A stretch of DNA of 64,000 bases from Carya illinoinensis (Eukaryota; Streptophyta; Magnoliopsida; Fagales; Juglandaceae). The notes under the pieces are model-generated. The model was not told the origin of the DNA and searched no databases. It saw nothing but the letters and a program-made list of their open reading frames with translations. Of this stretch, positions 23,604-35,482 are shown piece by piece. Position 1 is the stretch's first letter, and each line of letters begins with the position of its first letter. The translations under genes were made by a program, and so were the position numbers. The stretch spans positions 37,729,433-37,793,432 of the forward strand of contig NC_056766.1 in the NCBI RefSeq assembly GCF_018687715.1. The letters run 5' to 3'.

Positions 23604-25133
23604 ATGTGGACTATTGATTCAGGAGCGACCGAGCACATAGCAAGAGACAGAGTCAAATTTGTCGAGTATCGTCGAATTCTAATTGGGAGTCGTGATATCA
23701 AGGTGGGGAATGGAACTAGTGTCGAGGTGCTGGGAGTTGGTACCTACAAGCTAGTATTGCGAGGCGGTCGCATTCTATTACTCCATCATGTGTTATATGC
23801 TCCCTGAATACGACGAAATTTACTTTCCGTAGTTACTTTAATCAGACTTGGTTTCCGCATTTTATTTGAAAACAATGGTGTTTCCCTATTTTTGGGTAAT
23901 GTTTTTATGGTTCTGCTTTTCTTTCAGACGGTTTTATGATAATGGATTTGGATTATTCAAATGTGAATGAATCTACTATTTTTATCACTGAATCTGATAA
24001 TTTAGATTCAAATACATGGCATGCTAGACTTGGCCATGTTGGGCAAGAGAGGATGACACGGTTGGCTAGAGAAGGCCTAATAGGCAATCTCGCTAAAGTC
24101 ACGTTGCCCACTTGTGAACATTGTTTGATGGGAAAATCAAAAAGAAAACCGTTTGGAAAAGCAGCAAGTGCATCTTATCTTCTCTGTTGCAATTAATCCA
24201 CTCAGATATTTGTGGCCCAAAAAGTGTGGAGGAAAGACACAGGGCTTTATATTTCATCACATTCATAGATGATTATTCACGATATGGTCATGTTTATTTG
24301 ATCTCCCATAAGTCTGAAGCATTGGATTGCTTTAGACGGTACATGAGTTTGGTTGAAAATCAATTAGACAGGAGTATAAAAGCTCTAAGAACAGACCGTG
24401 GACGTGAATATTTATCTAAGCAATTTAAAAGGCTCTGTGATGAAAAAGGAATTAAAAGGCAGTTGACAATGCCATATACGCCACAACAAAATGGCGTGGC
24501 AGAAAGAAGAAATTGGATATGCTTGAGGTGGTTAGATCGATGATGGCACAAGCAAACTTACCAATATCATATTGGGGGGATTCACTTTTGACTGCAGCCT
24601 ATATCCTTAACCGAGTGCCCTCCACATCGGTGCCGTCCACCCTGTATAAACTTTGGACCGGTGAGAAACTCAACTTGAATAACTTGCGGCCATGGGGTTC
24701 AACGGGCTTCGTTCACGATTCTTTCCATAAATATGGAAAGCTGGGTCGTAGAGGAAATAAGTGTATCTTTATAAGGTACCCTAATCACTCTAAGGGATAT
24801 GTATTAATCGATGAACAACCTGATGGGACGGTATCTGAAATTGAGTCACAAGATGTGAATTTCATCGAGGATGAATTTCCAATTAGAGGCGAGGTTGATA
24901 GGAGTTTGGAACTCCAAGAACTTGTGGATCAAGAGGAAATCATTCCAAGTGTCGTAGTTGAGAAAGATGAAATTTCTCAAGCTCTTAGAAACAGTGGGAG
25001 TGATTTAGCTCTGAGCAAAGAAACACCACTTGTTGATTATTCACAACAGTTTCAACCACGTAGAAGCTCATGCGGAAATATTCCCCGTCGTCGATTTGAG
25101 ATTGAAGGGGAGATTTTCATGGTGGGACTGTAA
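23604..25133 (+). pseudogene. C3 protease and integrase, broken
   Basis: The protease begins with TIDSGATEH, so the active-site DSG is intact. A TGA at 23805-23807 interrupts it. The pre-integrase region (WHARLGHVGQERM, CEHCLMGKSKRK) and the integrase core follow in shifting frames, with acidic residues in HSDICGP, RTDRGREY and VAERRNW. Frame changes lie near 24190 and 24525, and a stop at 25131-25133 precedes the reverse transcriptase frame. Confidence 0.85.
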
Positions 25134-25139
25134 GATGAT

Positions 25140-26708
25140 GATGAGCCTAGAACCATCCAAGAGACTTTCTCATCTTCTACTAAAAATGAGTGGATAAAAG
25201 CACTAAACGATGAGATGGAGTCTATGAGGACTAATCAGGTCTGGGATCTGGTAGACCTACTGCCAGGACAAAAGGCCATTAGGAACAAATGGGTTCTAAA
25301 GGTCAAACGTAAAGCGGACGGGTTAATAGAAAGGCATAAAGCTCGTCTAGTAGCGAAAGGATATACCCAACAAGAGGGTATAGACTATGACGAAACCTTT
25401 TCTCCAGTAGTAAGGTTTGCCTCAATTCGCTTGGTTCAAGCCATTGTAGCACAATTGGACTTAGAACTCTATCAAATGGACATTAAGACAGCTTTTCTCA
25501 ATGGAGAACTAGATGAAGAGATCTATATAGATCAACCCACGGGCTTTGTGGTTAAAGGTCAAGAGCGCAAAGTGTGCAAGCTCAAACGATCTATATATGG
25601 CCTAAAGCAATCATCTAGACAGTGGTACCTCCGATTCCATCAAGCCATTCTTTTGAATGAGTTTACGATGATCGCAGAAGACCATTGTGTTTATATAAAA
25701 CGGTCTAAAACGAGTTTTGTGTTATTATCATTATATGTTGATGATATTTTAATGGCTAGAAATGATAAGGGGATGATTGTCGCCACTAAAGAGTGGTTGT
25801 CCCTCAATTTTGAGATGAAGGACATGGGTGAGGCTGAATATATTTTGGGGGTTAAGATCTATAGAGATCGTTCAAAGAAGCTTCTATGTTTGTCTCAACA
25901 GACTTATATAAAGAAGGTCCTTGAACGCTTCCAAATGAGTAATTGTAAACCCTTTGACAATCTCATTGCTAAAGGCGAGACCTTATGCCAAGAAATGTGT
26001 CCTAAAACTCCAAAAGAGAAAGAGAAAATGACTCGGGTTCCTTATGCTAGCGCTATTGGTAGTCTGATGTACGCAATGATGTGTACTCGACCGGATATAT
26101 GCTATGCAGTTGGCTTGGTCAGTAGATTCCAATCTAATCCTGGACTGGCTCATTGGAAAGTAGTCAAGAGGATTTTCAGATACTTCAAGGGAACTGCAGA
26201 CTATACATTGTGCTATCTGGGTTCAAATTTGCAGCTAAATAGTTACAATGATGCTGATTGGGGCAGTGACTTAGATGAGTGCAAATCGACAACTGGATAT
26301 GTTTTCTTGCTGAATAATGGTGCCATCACATGGAGTAGCAAGAAAAAACCCTGTATAGCTTTATCCACTATGGAGGCAGAGTACATAGCAGGTTCAGCAG
26401 CAGTTCAGGAGGCTGTTTGGTTGAGGAGGTTCCTTCAGCACTTAGATATTGGCGCGGATTATTCTGATCCAGTGACGATTTTTTGCGACAGCATGGCTGC
26501 TCTCGCATATGCTAAGGATCTAAAATATCATGGAAGAACCAAACACATTGATATCCGATATCACTACATAAGAGATATGGTGGCACAAAAGGAAGTGGTC
26601 CTGAAACATTTATCTACGAGTCGCATGGTTGCTGATCCCTTGACAAAGCCCATAGCGAAACTCGCTTTTATGACTCATGTTAGGAATTTAGGACTGCGTA
26701 GATTGTGA
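25140..26708 (+). CDS. C3 reverse transcriptase and RNase H (open part of pol)
   Basis: The frame is open from just after the stop at 25131-25133 to TGA at 26706-26708; the first ATG is at 25215. It carries the copia RT start (IRNKWVLKVKRK), the palm motif A aspartate (YQMDIKTAFLNGELDEEI), the catalytic LYVDD box (about residue 172 from the ATG) and the RNase H residues in DADWGSD, EAEYIA and CDSMAAL, ending with GRTKHIDIRYH. It would copy element RNA into DNA and degrade the template. Translation from the normal gag start is impossible in this copy, so any product would be truncated. This is the longest undamaged frame in C3. Confidence 0.88.
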   Translation, partial: DEPRTIQETFSSSTKNEWIKALNDEMESMRTNQVWDLVDLLPGQKAIRNKWVLKVKRKADGLIERHKARLVAKGYTQQEGIDYDETFSPVVRFASIRLVQAIVAQLDLELYQMDIKTAFLNGELDEEIYIDQPTGFVVKGQERKVCKLKRSIYGLKQSSRQWYLRFHQAILLNEFTMIAEDHCVYIKRSKTSFVLLSLYVDDILMARNDKGMIVATKEWLSLNFEMKDMGEAEYILGVKIYRDRSKKLLCLSQQTYIKKVLERFQMSNCKPFDNLIAKGETLCQEMCPKTPKEKEKMTRVPYASAIGSLMYAMMCTRPDICYAVGLVSRFQSNPGLAHWKVVKRIFRYFKGTADYTLCYLGSNLQLNSYNDADWGSDLDECKSTTGYVFLLNNGAITWSSKKKPCIALSTMEAEYIAGSAAVQEAVWLRRFLQHLDIGADYSDPVTIFCDSMAALAYAKDLKYHGRTKHIDIRYHYIRDMVAQKEVVLKHLSTSRMVADPLTKPIAKLAFMTHVRNLGLRRL

Positions 26709-27790
26709 TTCAGTTGACACTGTTATGTAAACTTTCTTTGGAGAAATTAATGCAATGTGTTTCTTTTCTTTTGATCATATTGCATGAATTGTACACACAA
26801 ACAAGGTATGTTAACAGGCTTAGATCGACTCATTCACACGAGTGATCACCTTTGGCGCTGTAAAGAGATAGCGAGCAAAGATGAGACATTGTGTCACTTG
26901 TTACTTGTCCTGAGAGAGATAAGTATGACACAAGAGATATGTTGCCTTAGTAAGAACTAAAATGAGGTTCATTAAATTTAAAAGAACCGTGCATGGACAC
27001 TCCACAATCCATGTAGCCTGTAGTAAGCCAGATGTGAGATTCTTTTTGGCACCTTGGGGGTGAGCAAATTGAGAAAATCGGGTTAGACATGTGTCTAGAC
27101 TAAGATCTGTACGGTGTTTGATATGGACATATGCTCTTTGATAAAGAGAGATTCACCGTAGCATGTATTTCATACTACATGTGCTCTTGCAACCAAATAT
27201 GGAAGTGAATGAATAGTTCCCTGTTTCTTCACTGTGTGAGTCCTATACTTCATATTTTAAAATGATGCCCTTTCATGACTTTTGACAATGTCATAAGATA
27301 GAGGTTATGATGTTTGCTACTCTAGCATACTCTCTATGATCATGATTGATACGGTCTAAAGAGGTATTGTTGGGAAAGCAGTTAGACTAACATTGAGTGA
27401 CATGAGGGCGAAGGGAAGACTATTCGACAACGCATTTAGATTGTGTTTGCTGACGTCAAACTTTGGCGCTACAATTTGGTAGTGACAATTTTTGTGAACA
27501 CATCATGAAAACTAAGAAGCAATTAAAGCATAGTTCTAGGTTTATTTTTAAACTCAAAAAGGGATCGAATATGCTTGATTAGATGCGATCGAATGAGCCT
27601 AGGGCATACGAGACACTTTAAGGATGATGCTATGCTGGTCTTCTCGAGGAAAGATTTGGTATACTGCTCCCAATTTTTATTTTTTCAAGTGTACTCGGTG
27701 GTCGCACGACCTATTTATTTTGTATGAACGAGATAGAGAACATGTTGAGACATATATGCCTGGGGATGTCCACTATGTGCGAGTGGGAGA
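26709..27790. other. C3 untranslated region between pol and the 3' LTR
   Basis: About 1.08 kb without a convincing frame on either strand; the short plus-strand frame 27624-27815 runs into the LTR and has no known domain. It ends in the polypurine tract. Confidence 0.75.
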
Positions 27791-28174
27791 TGTAATAAAG
27801 CAGGGGCGCCCTTAGTGGGCATGCCCCTGCCTCTTACCATTCAGGGATGCTGGCATTACTCCAGGCGTTATGCCTAGAGTCAAGGGTCGTAACTTTGGCT
27901 GGCCACGGTTACTATATGAAGGGGCGCGGACGACTGATAAATTAGTCCTCCATTCCTTAGCAGAATAACTCTCTCTTGAAAAAATTTCTCTTTGTCAGTG
28001 AGTGAAAATACTTCGGCTGTGGGCATTTTGAATGTGACTCTAGATTCATCTACGTAGCACATTCACGCACTAAGTGGAGAAATCTATTTGAACACTGGAT
28101 TCACTCGTGGAACAACTACACAGACTATTCTTGAGGTATTTCTTTCGCTGTGTACGTTTATATAATTGCTAACA
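27791..28174 (+). repeat. C3 3' LTR
   Basis: This 384-bp LTR has the same ends as the 5' LTR and is followed by GAGAT. Confidence 0.95.
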
Positions 28175-28179
28175 GAGAT

Positions 28180-30279
28180 AATTTTCAACAACATCCACAA
28201 AAAGCTCATGCGAAACATAGAAAGAAATTTGAGTTATATCTGTAGAGAATATCTCAAATGGTTAAGTTAGATGTATGAGTCTCTAAATAAATCTATATCG
28301 ATGTAATGCATATCTGGAAGTTTATTTATAAGGATTGAGAAGTACAAAATGGAAGAACCATTATCCTTGAGCATGATACGAAAGACAATAGTGGCCTTCA
28401 GACGGAGGTATCTTTACAGGACTTGTTTCATTGTTGCAAGTCTTTCACGAGATAAGCCCTATCTGTCGGACTCTTTGTTGACCACAATAGCTCCTAGTGT
28501 CATCACATGATCTCACCAAACAATGCGTTCACTTAGTTTCGACCCTTGCTCACCTTCTTTCACGTGGGCTTCCTGTATTTGTGTCTTTGGTCCCTTATTG
28601 ACCTTTATTTGCCCTTGACACACACTTTTGTAGTAGCCCATTTCTCGATAAAGGACCAGTCAAGTATCCATAGTGCCAAGGGTGCCAACCATATGGTAAC
28701 ACCTAAGTTTTAAATAAGGACAAGCGTGCAATATTTGCTAGGGTGTGCACGTGTAAGGAAAAGTTAAATGGCTCACAACAGAAAGATAAAGGTTTAATAT
28801 GAAGGCTAAATGATTTAGTACCATAAAGCTAAAAAAAATCATGATTTTATTCTCAAGATATTTGCAATATTACATCATTCCTAAGAAATTTACTTATATA
28901 GCTAGCTGTTATCTCCAAAATAAGGCTGATCAAACACATACGGTCACCTACCTAACAGTTACAAATGCCAATTCCACGACCTACCAACTTACAATAGAAA
29001 ATGGGCCTACTCACCTATTCCTTGGGCTGGGTTGACTCTTCCTCCATAGGTATTACTCCTAAATCAACCTTTGCATCAAAGTTAAAGGTTCAAATACTAA
29101 AGCCATAAGTATGTCAGAAACTATAATAAGATCACGAAACAATGCTCGTTAATATGCAATGAACAATTTTATGCAGTGAAAACAAGAGTGAATGCATGTA
29201 TTAGTGTGTGGCAAGGAATATGAGGAATTACCCCCTGTTGCATAACTCACTGCATATATATGTAGTTATGCATATCACTAAGGCAATGAATCACCCTCTT
29301 CTTCAGTACGTAAAAGCCACAACACCAGTATATAGTAGTTCACAGTCATTACATAGATATTTGTCATACTGAAAAACGTCACCTATTGAGCCAATAGGGG
29401 ATGAGCCCCTCCGCCATTCGAAATCGGGGAATCTCCCACCCAACCAACATGATGCAAGTCAGCTTGCATGTATCCCAACGCAAGTCGATTCTCAAACAAA
29501 AATATACATGTTCCACTATGGAAACATATATTCGGTCAATGAACTGGAAAACACAAACACATCATATTCCCAAGGGATTCTGCATCTTGTCTATCATGTG
29601 AGGCCGACATGATACCGCCAAATTCCAATCATTCACAGGAACTCTTTCTTCCCGTATGACGCTCGTGGCGTCTCTCACTTGAATGATTTGGAGAATTCTC
29701 TATCTCAGCCCATGATGATTAACACATGGTACGATTACTCACACAAAGATATACACACCCATATAGAGATTCCACACAAAAAAAAAATAAAAAAGTGCAT
29801 TCGAATCTTTGAAAACACGAAGTGAAAATATTCGTAAACATAATGGCAAAATATTTATTATTTCATGATTATAAATGAGGAGATTACAGAGTATGCATGA
29901 ATCAAAATTTCATAATATACTCACACAATATTTACCTCTCATTTCTCGGTATTTTCTTAGAAGCTAACCTACCTCACAATCTTAGACTTATGGGGATGAT
30001 GTGCTGCTCATTTTCTTGTCCCCTTGGAAGTTCTTGCTCCCTTTAAAGAATCTGACTCTAAGGGATCTTAGGTGTTTACAATCTCAAACATGAGATTTTG
30101 GCTTTTGCCTTGAACCTTTTATAGTATAGGTTCGTCAAGTGTCCTCTTGACTCCTGATGTGAATGAACAACATTCTTAAGTCTCTATTGTCCCTCTGATG
30201 GATGATAGAGGCAAACTAGCAAAGCATGGTTCGCAAGTTCTTACGACCTGCCTTATGTCATTAAATCCTTAGTCTCTCT
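28180..30279. other. Unassigned intergenic sequence
   Basis: No gene is recognised. The stretch ending GGTAACA near 28704, and the C-rich part around 29390-29700, have the look of old LTR sequence in the minus direction, but no partner or ends are found in the window. Confidence 0.4.
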
Positions 30280-31027
30280 CCAGTGGTTTCCCACCTGGTG
30301 TTAAACTATACATCTTGGCTCAAACGATATAATTTGCCAAGCTAAAATCCTTTCAGCAAACTCACTCTAGATGTGACTCTTCAAATGGAGTGTGAGTTTC
30401 TGAGTACAACTCTATCACCTCCTGAGCGTTTCCTTATAGTCTCGGAAAGCTCATACATGTTAGCAAAGGTCCTATCCTCAATCGTTGCTCCCCTTCAATT
30501 CATTCTTTGCCTTTGTACATTAGGCAACTTTTCTAGCTTGCTGTCCATAAGGTGAAAAGTTCTTTATCACCTTATGTTAGGATACGTCAACCAGGTTTTC
30601 TAGATAGTGTTGCTTGCCTATATGCTAAACTAGCAACACTTTGCAGCATATACCTTAGTCTTTATCACCTGGTGTTAAACTATACCTCTTGGCTCAAACG
30701 ATATAATCTGCCAAGTCAAAATCCTTTCAGCAGACCCACTCCAGATGTGACTCTGCAAATGAAGTGTAAGTTTCTGCGTACAACTCTATCACCTCTTAAG
30801 CGTTTTCTTATAGTCTTGGAAAGCTCATACATGTTAGCAAAGGTCCTATCCTCAATCATTGCTCCCCTTCAACTCGTTCTTTGCCTTTTGTAAATTAGGT
30901 GACTTTTCTAGCTCGCCGACCATAAGGTGAAAAGTTCTTTTATCACCTTATGTCGGGATACATCAACCAGGTTTTCTACATAGTGTTGCTTGCCTATATG
31001 CTGAACTAGCAACACTTTGTAGCACCA
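30280..31027. repeat. Tandem duplication, two units of about 374 bp
   Basis: The words CACCTGGTGTTAAACTATAC and TCATACATGTTAGCAAAGG recur with a spacing of 374 bp, and the two units match throughout with scattered substitutions. Frames within (30373-30555, 30552-30893) are not conserved between units as proteins, so I do not call a gene. Confidence 0.85.
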
Positions 31028-33073
31028 ACATTTATTTTTCATTAAACCCCTGAAGTGGCCACTCATTTTTTTCTTCCACTCAACTCTATTGGTGATCTGT
31101 CCCCTTACATCGGCACGGTCTTCACACTTTTACCTAACACCAGTCTCACCAAATTTGAGGCTTAATGAAACATTTAAATCCTCGCTTAATTTTCTGATAT
31201 TCTTATGAGGATCAACCCCACATTAAGCATCTAGTATCATATGGTGTCATTGTTTAGTCTAAGAAAAATTCAAACCAATCCCATAACTATAACAAGTTTG
31301 ACAAAAAAAAAAACACCTCACAAATCACTTTGAAAATCTAATGAAAAAAATGCAGAGTTTTTTATTGAAGAGACAAAAGAAACAAGGAAAGTAAAAGGGG
31401 ATGGAAAAACCGAATCTCTCTATATTGCTTGCTCCAACAAAAGTTACTCCTTGCTTGATGGTATAAGAGGCTTTGTGCTCAAGAGGGTGGGAGAGTACTT
31501 ATCCTGTGGGAAAGAAAACATTAAACGAAATGCATGAAATCCTTGTGGTTTTGGCTAGAAGTAGTAGGGATAGCTAGAGGGTATTGAGAGCGTATAATTG
31601 TTTGCATGAGACAAGGACGAAGTTAGGATTATAAGTCTAGAGAGATCGAATATATTTAAGCTAAAATAAATAGCTTAATTGAAATTTTTTTGAGAACATT
31701 ATGGATCAACAAAGTAATACAAAAAATAACAAAGTTAGTAAAAATATAAGGAAGAAAACATTGTGTAATTTTTTTTAAGAAAGTGAATAAATATGATATT
31801 TATATTAAAAAATTAATTTTTTTAAAAATAAACTATTATTTTTAAAAACAATTGAGCGGCGCTTATTTTCCTCATAATTATATTATTACTCTATCTGAAA
31901 TTAAGTCATTTTGTGAATTTACAGATTTATAATCTCTTTGCACTTAAAAGTATTTATTTTTTTATTAAAAAAGAAATATGATTAGATATTATTGATAGGT
32001 AAGCTTGTAATTTTACCATTACGAGATTATCAAATTAAAAGTTCTCTTGATCGATTATTACAATTACTCAAATTTTATTCACCTAATATATTATAATAAA
32101 TATTCAATCCCTTGGGTAAAAGTCGCATATATTTATTATTAAAATAGTCTCTTTTAATTTAGACTTATATATCATTCCACTTATATATATATATATATGT
32201 TATTAGGGAAAAAAAATATTTAAACTCACAATAGAAAAATAAAAGGGTCAAGAAAAATTTAGATAAGTTCATATATTACATTCTTTTTTTATTAAATATT
32301 TAATATATAAATAATGAAGAGATGAATTCTATTAATATAAAAAAATATTTTAAAATATAATAAAATAAATAAAAATAATATAATATATGATACGTGGATT
32401 TATGTGCAGAAAGTTCGAGTAAGAAATGCTTTGCACATTGGGTACTGTCAGCGGAAAAGTAGCAGAGCCGCGTGTTCTTTTCTTTTATCTTTGTACTGAA
32501 AAGCGTGAAAAATAAATAATATCCGTACCATTTATTTATTCCCAAGAAAAGTGAGTTTGTCGCTTTAAGCAAGGTACATTGGATTGGACACGTACCTCTT
32601 GACGGCTGACGCGTTTTACTTAAACTAAACAAAAAATAGACATTTATTCATGTCTTTTCTACGTATCATATTTATTTATTTAAAAATAAAAATAGACCGT
32701 GAAGTCCGTTCACACGGTATAGTTGGTATAAAGTTACTCCTAGCCACATACCTACTCTGAATTTTTCTTTTTTATTTTTTCTTTTTTCAATGGAAAGCAC
32801 TTCTAATATTAAAAACGAAAGCGTTAGTTGCCAAAAAGCGTTAGTTGGAAATAAGGTTATTACTTTATTATTATTTATTTATTATTTATTTATATTTAAT
32901 TTTTAATTTTATTTAATAATTAAGAAAGTGAGTATTAATAAAGATATATATTTTTTTAATTTTTTTTAATAATTAAGGATGTTAAAAAAATATTTAAAAT
33001 AAAAAACTTGAAATGAACTTGGATAGTAAATTGGTAGTAATAGGGCTAATTTACAAAAATAGGTTTTAATAAT
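31028..33073. other. AT-rich intergenic sequence
   Basis: No gene is recognised. It contains a short (TA)n run near 32184-32198. A less AT-rich segment (about 32390-32640) has no domain on either strand. Confidence 0.55.
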
Positions 33074-33078
33074 GAGTT

Positions 33079-33659
33079 TATTATGAAACTAATGAAAAGA
33101 GAGAAAGGAAAAGATAGAGAGAGAAAAAGAAAGAGAGTTGAAAGAATATGTAGGATTATTTAATATTGAAAATATTTGAATAATACATATATATATATAT
33201 AGGAGTACAAAAGAGTTTAAGTATAGCTTAAGGCTGTGTTTGGGTGTTGAAGTCTCTTCAACACTTCTCAACACTTCTCACTACTATTCATTACTTTATT
33301 ATTACTTTTCACCTACTTTTTTTACTATTCATTACTTTTTACCTACTTTTTATTACTATTCATTACTTTATTATTACTTTTCACCTACTTTTTATTACTA
33401 TTCATTACTTTTTACCTACTTTTTATTACTATTCATTACTTTATTATTACTTTTCACCTACTTTTTATTACTATTCACAACTCTCCTCAACACTTCTCAA
33501 CACCCAAACCCACCCAAGTCTTAATTGACAGCTAAGGGCGGTCATAATTTACAGCTTAAGGACGGTCAATTATGACGTAAGAGCGGTCAATTATGATGAC
33601 TAAGGGTGGTCATAATTGATGGCTAAACATGGTCTTAATTGACGGCTAAAGATAGTCAT
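33079..33659 (-). repeat. C6 3' LTR, major part (contains a MITE)
   Basis: Without the 283-bp MITE and its duplicated AAG, this part aligns with 47365-47740. It includes a tandem-like array of about 22-25 bp units resembling GCTAAGGGCGGTCATAATTGA (33526-33659). The remaining 18 bp of the LTR are at 42858-42875, beyond C5. Confidence 0.82.
33233..33515. mobile_element. MITE of 283 bp inside the C6 LTR
   Basis: The terminal inverted sequence is GCTGTGTTTGGGTGTTGA on the left and the complement of GGGTGGGTTTGGGTGTTGA on the right. A 3-bp duplication AAG (33230-33232, 33516-33518) flanks it. The other C6 LTR has the empty site GCTTAAGTTTTAATTG near 47572-47587, which confirms the ends. The interior is an array of alternating units of about 30 and 42 bp (TATTACTATTCATTACTTT...). 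The superfamily is uncertain: a 3-bp duplication suggests PIF/Harbinger, but AAG is not the usual TWA. The long plus-strand frames across it are low-complexity artefacts. Confidence 0.82.
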
Positions 33660-35004
33660 TGTTGCCCAGATGACTAACACAAGAGGGGGGGTGAATTGAG
33701 TTGTATTAAAAAAAAATAACAATTATAAATCAAATATATAATATAAAATATAAACAAAATATGAAATAACAATAAATATAAAGAGTAAGGGTAAGAGAGA
33801 AGCAAACTCAGTATGTTAACGAGGTTCGGCCCCACTGCCTACGTCCTCGCCTCAAGCTACCCCTTGAAGATTCCCAAATTCACAATTCAACCTCCTTCAG
33901 GTGGAGATAGAAACCTATTACACCTTTGAACAACACCGCTACAAAGGATCCGTGTAGAACACCCTCTACACTTGCAATCACCTTACACGTGGTGATTCAA
34001 CTATTTCCCGTGTAGAATACTTTCTATACACACAAGGGTTATACACACCCTTTTTCTGATACAAAAGCTGATAGTGGGTAGGTTATCAGAAAACACTCCT
34101 CAACGAGTGAAATAAGAACAATACAGCACAAACTATATCTCTCAAAATGAACAAGGATTAAGGCTCAATGTTTAGAGAAGAGAGAATGAAAGTTTTGAAT
34201 GAATGTTGTATGCTCTTGGTGTTGTAAATGTGAAGCTCTCAAATGATCTATTTATAGGCATATGAGACTTCATATTCAAATTTAAAAAGATTCACATGTC
34301 AAAGACAACATCATTCACTTTTTCAAAAAATTCAAACAAAAGGTTCTTTTTTTTTTAATTGTCAAAGACAACATCATTCACTTTTTCAAAGAATTCAAAT
34401 AAAAGGTTCTTCTTTTTCAATTGTCAAAGACAACATCATTCACTTTTTCAAAAAAATCAAACCTAATCTTTTACTTTTGGCATATAACAAAATGAGCACA
34501 CTTTCATTTTCAAAAAATTCAAACCTAATCTTTTACTTTTTGTATAAGTCTAAAAAAGTATCAATCACTTTTGAAAAAAAAATTCAAATAAAACATGCAC
34601 ATGTGAAAGATGACAATCAATCATCTTTAATATTTTCAAAGTTCAACCCTTTAATCAAGGCATGCACATGCAAAAGATGACAATCAATCATCTTTCAAAA
34701 TTTTCAAATTTAATTTTCAAAAATATTCATGCACATGTGGAAAATGTATTTTAATGCTTTATGATAAAATATTAATTTTGAGCATTAATCCTAATTTCGA
34801 ATTTTGAAGAGATTTACAACATTACTCTATAATTTTAATGTGAACTTGTTCCCTTCTTGCTCATGCTTGTTTCCTTGATGTGCTTGACTCCATTGCGTAG
34901 ACAACTTGAGCTTGAGACTTCTTTATTCTTTGAATTCATTTGTTATCATCAAAATCCATGTGTAAATATATAATTACACAAAACTTGAAATCTTGGGTTC
35001 AACA
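33660..35004 (-). repeat. C5 3' LTR
   Basis: This 1345-bp LTR starts TGTTGAACCC and ends GGGCAACA on the minus strand. It contains three tandem copies of a 62-63 bp unit (starting 34297, 34360, 34422; TGTCAAAGACAACATCATTC) and several CACATGTG-like palindromes. Confidence 0.95.
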
Positions 35005-35190
35005 ATCTCCCCCTTTTTGATGATGACAAATACTTGATAGAATCTGAAACCTGAATTAATACTTAAGCTCCCCCTGAGAATGTGCGTTAGTTTTTCAAGC
35101 AAAAGTATAAATATAATTCCAAATATATATAATAAGTTTAGCAATTCAAACAATGTTAATGTTCTAGTCTAACACTTCTCCCCCTTTTGG
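35005..35190 (-). promoter_or_regulatory. Three polypurine tracts of C5
   Basis: On the minus strand, purine runs AAAAAGGGGGAGAT (35005-35018), CTCAGGGGGAGCT (35066-35077) and CCAAAAGGGGGAGAAG (35175-35190) precede the 3' LTR. The one touching the LTR should prime plus-strand DNA synthesis. Multiple tracts are a described Sirevirus feature. Confidence 0.8.
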
Positions 35191-35396
35191 CTTCATTAAA
35201 AAGGATCTGCAACAAGTAAATGGACTGAAGAAAACGATGCGTTTAATAGTCACTGTAGATAATTGAAAAATGGAGCCGTCCGTGACCCGACAAGTGCTGC
35301 AAAGCCTCGAGGCCTAACTCTATGAATTTAATACGGCTGAAGATTTAAACAATCGTCTGATGTTGTTGACAAACGGGATTGAAGGCTCCGAGTTTC

Positions 35397-35405
35397 TATA
35401 AAAAA
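35397..35405 (+). promoter_or_regulatory. Putative TATA box of antisense gene 1
   Basis: TATAAAAAA lies 86 bp upstream of the gene 1 start codon, a plausible distance for a plant promoter. It is only a sequence match. Confidence 0.45.
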
Positions 35406-35482
35406 ATGATCATTTTCATCTATCGGATGCCAAAAAAAATAATCACATCTTGACCTGAGTTCTGTTTTTCCACAATGATAGA

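Larger units (their letters stand above)
21943..28174 (+). mobile_element. C3: Ty1/copia LTR retrotransposon with intact RT/RNase H frame
   Basis: Two 384-bp LTRs (21943-22326 and 27791-28174) begin TGTAATAA and end CTAACA. Target duplication GAGAT is at 21938-21942 and 28175-28179. The primer-binding site TGGTATCAGAGC is at 22328-22339 and the purine tract GAGTGGGAGA is at 27781-27790. I count about 21 differences between the LTRs (roughly 5%). Gag and the first half of pol carry stops and frameshifts, but reverse transcriptase/RNase H is open for 497 codons. About 1.08 kb between pol and the 3' LTR has no recognisable gene. The lineage is probably Tork-like, with modest certainty. Confidence 0.96.

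Noticed and set aside
28690..29940. Possible solo LTR in the minus direction
   Set aside because: No matching partner, primer-binding site or target duplication was found in the window.
33240..33528. Two overlapping 94-codon plus-strand frames
   Set aside because: They are low-complexity translations of the MITE minisatellite, rich in Tyr, Phe and Leu, and not conserved as proteins.
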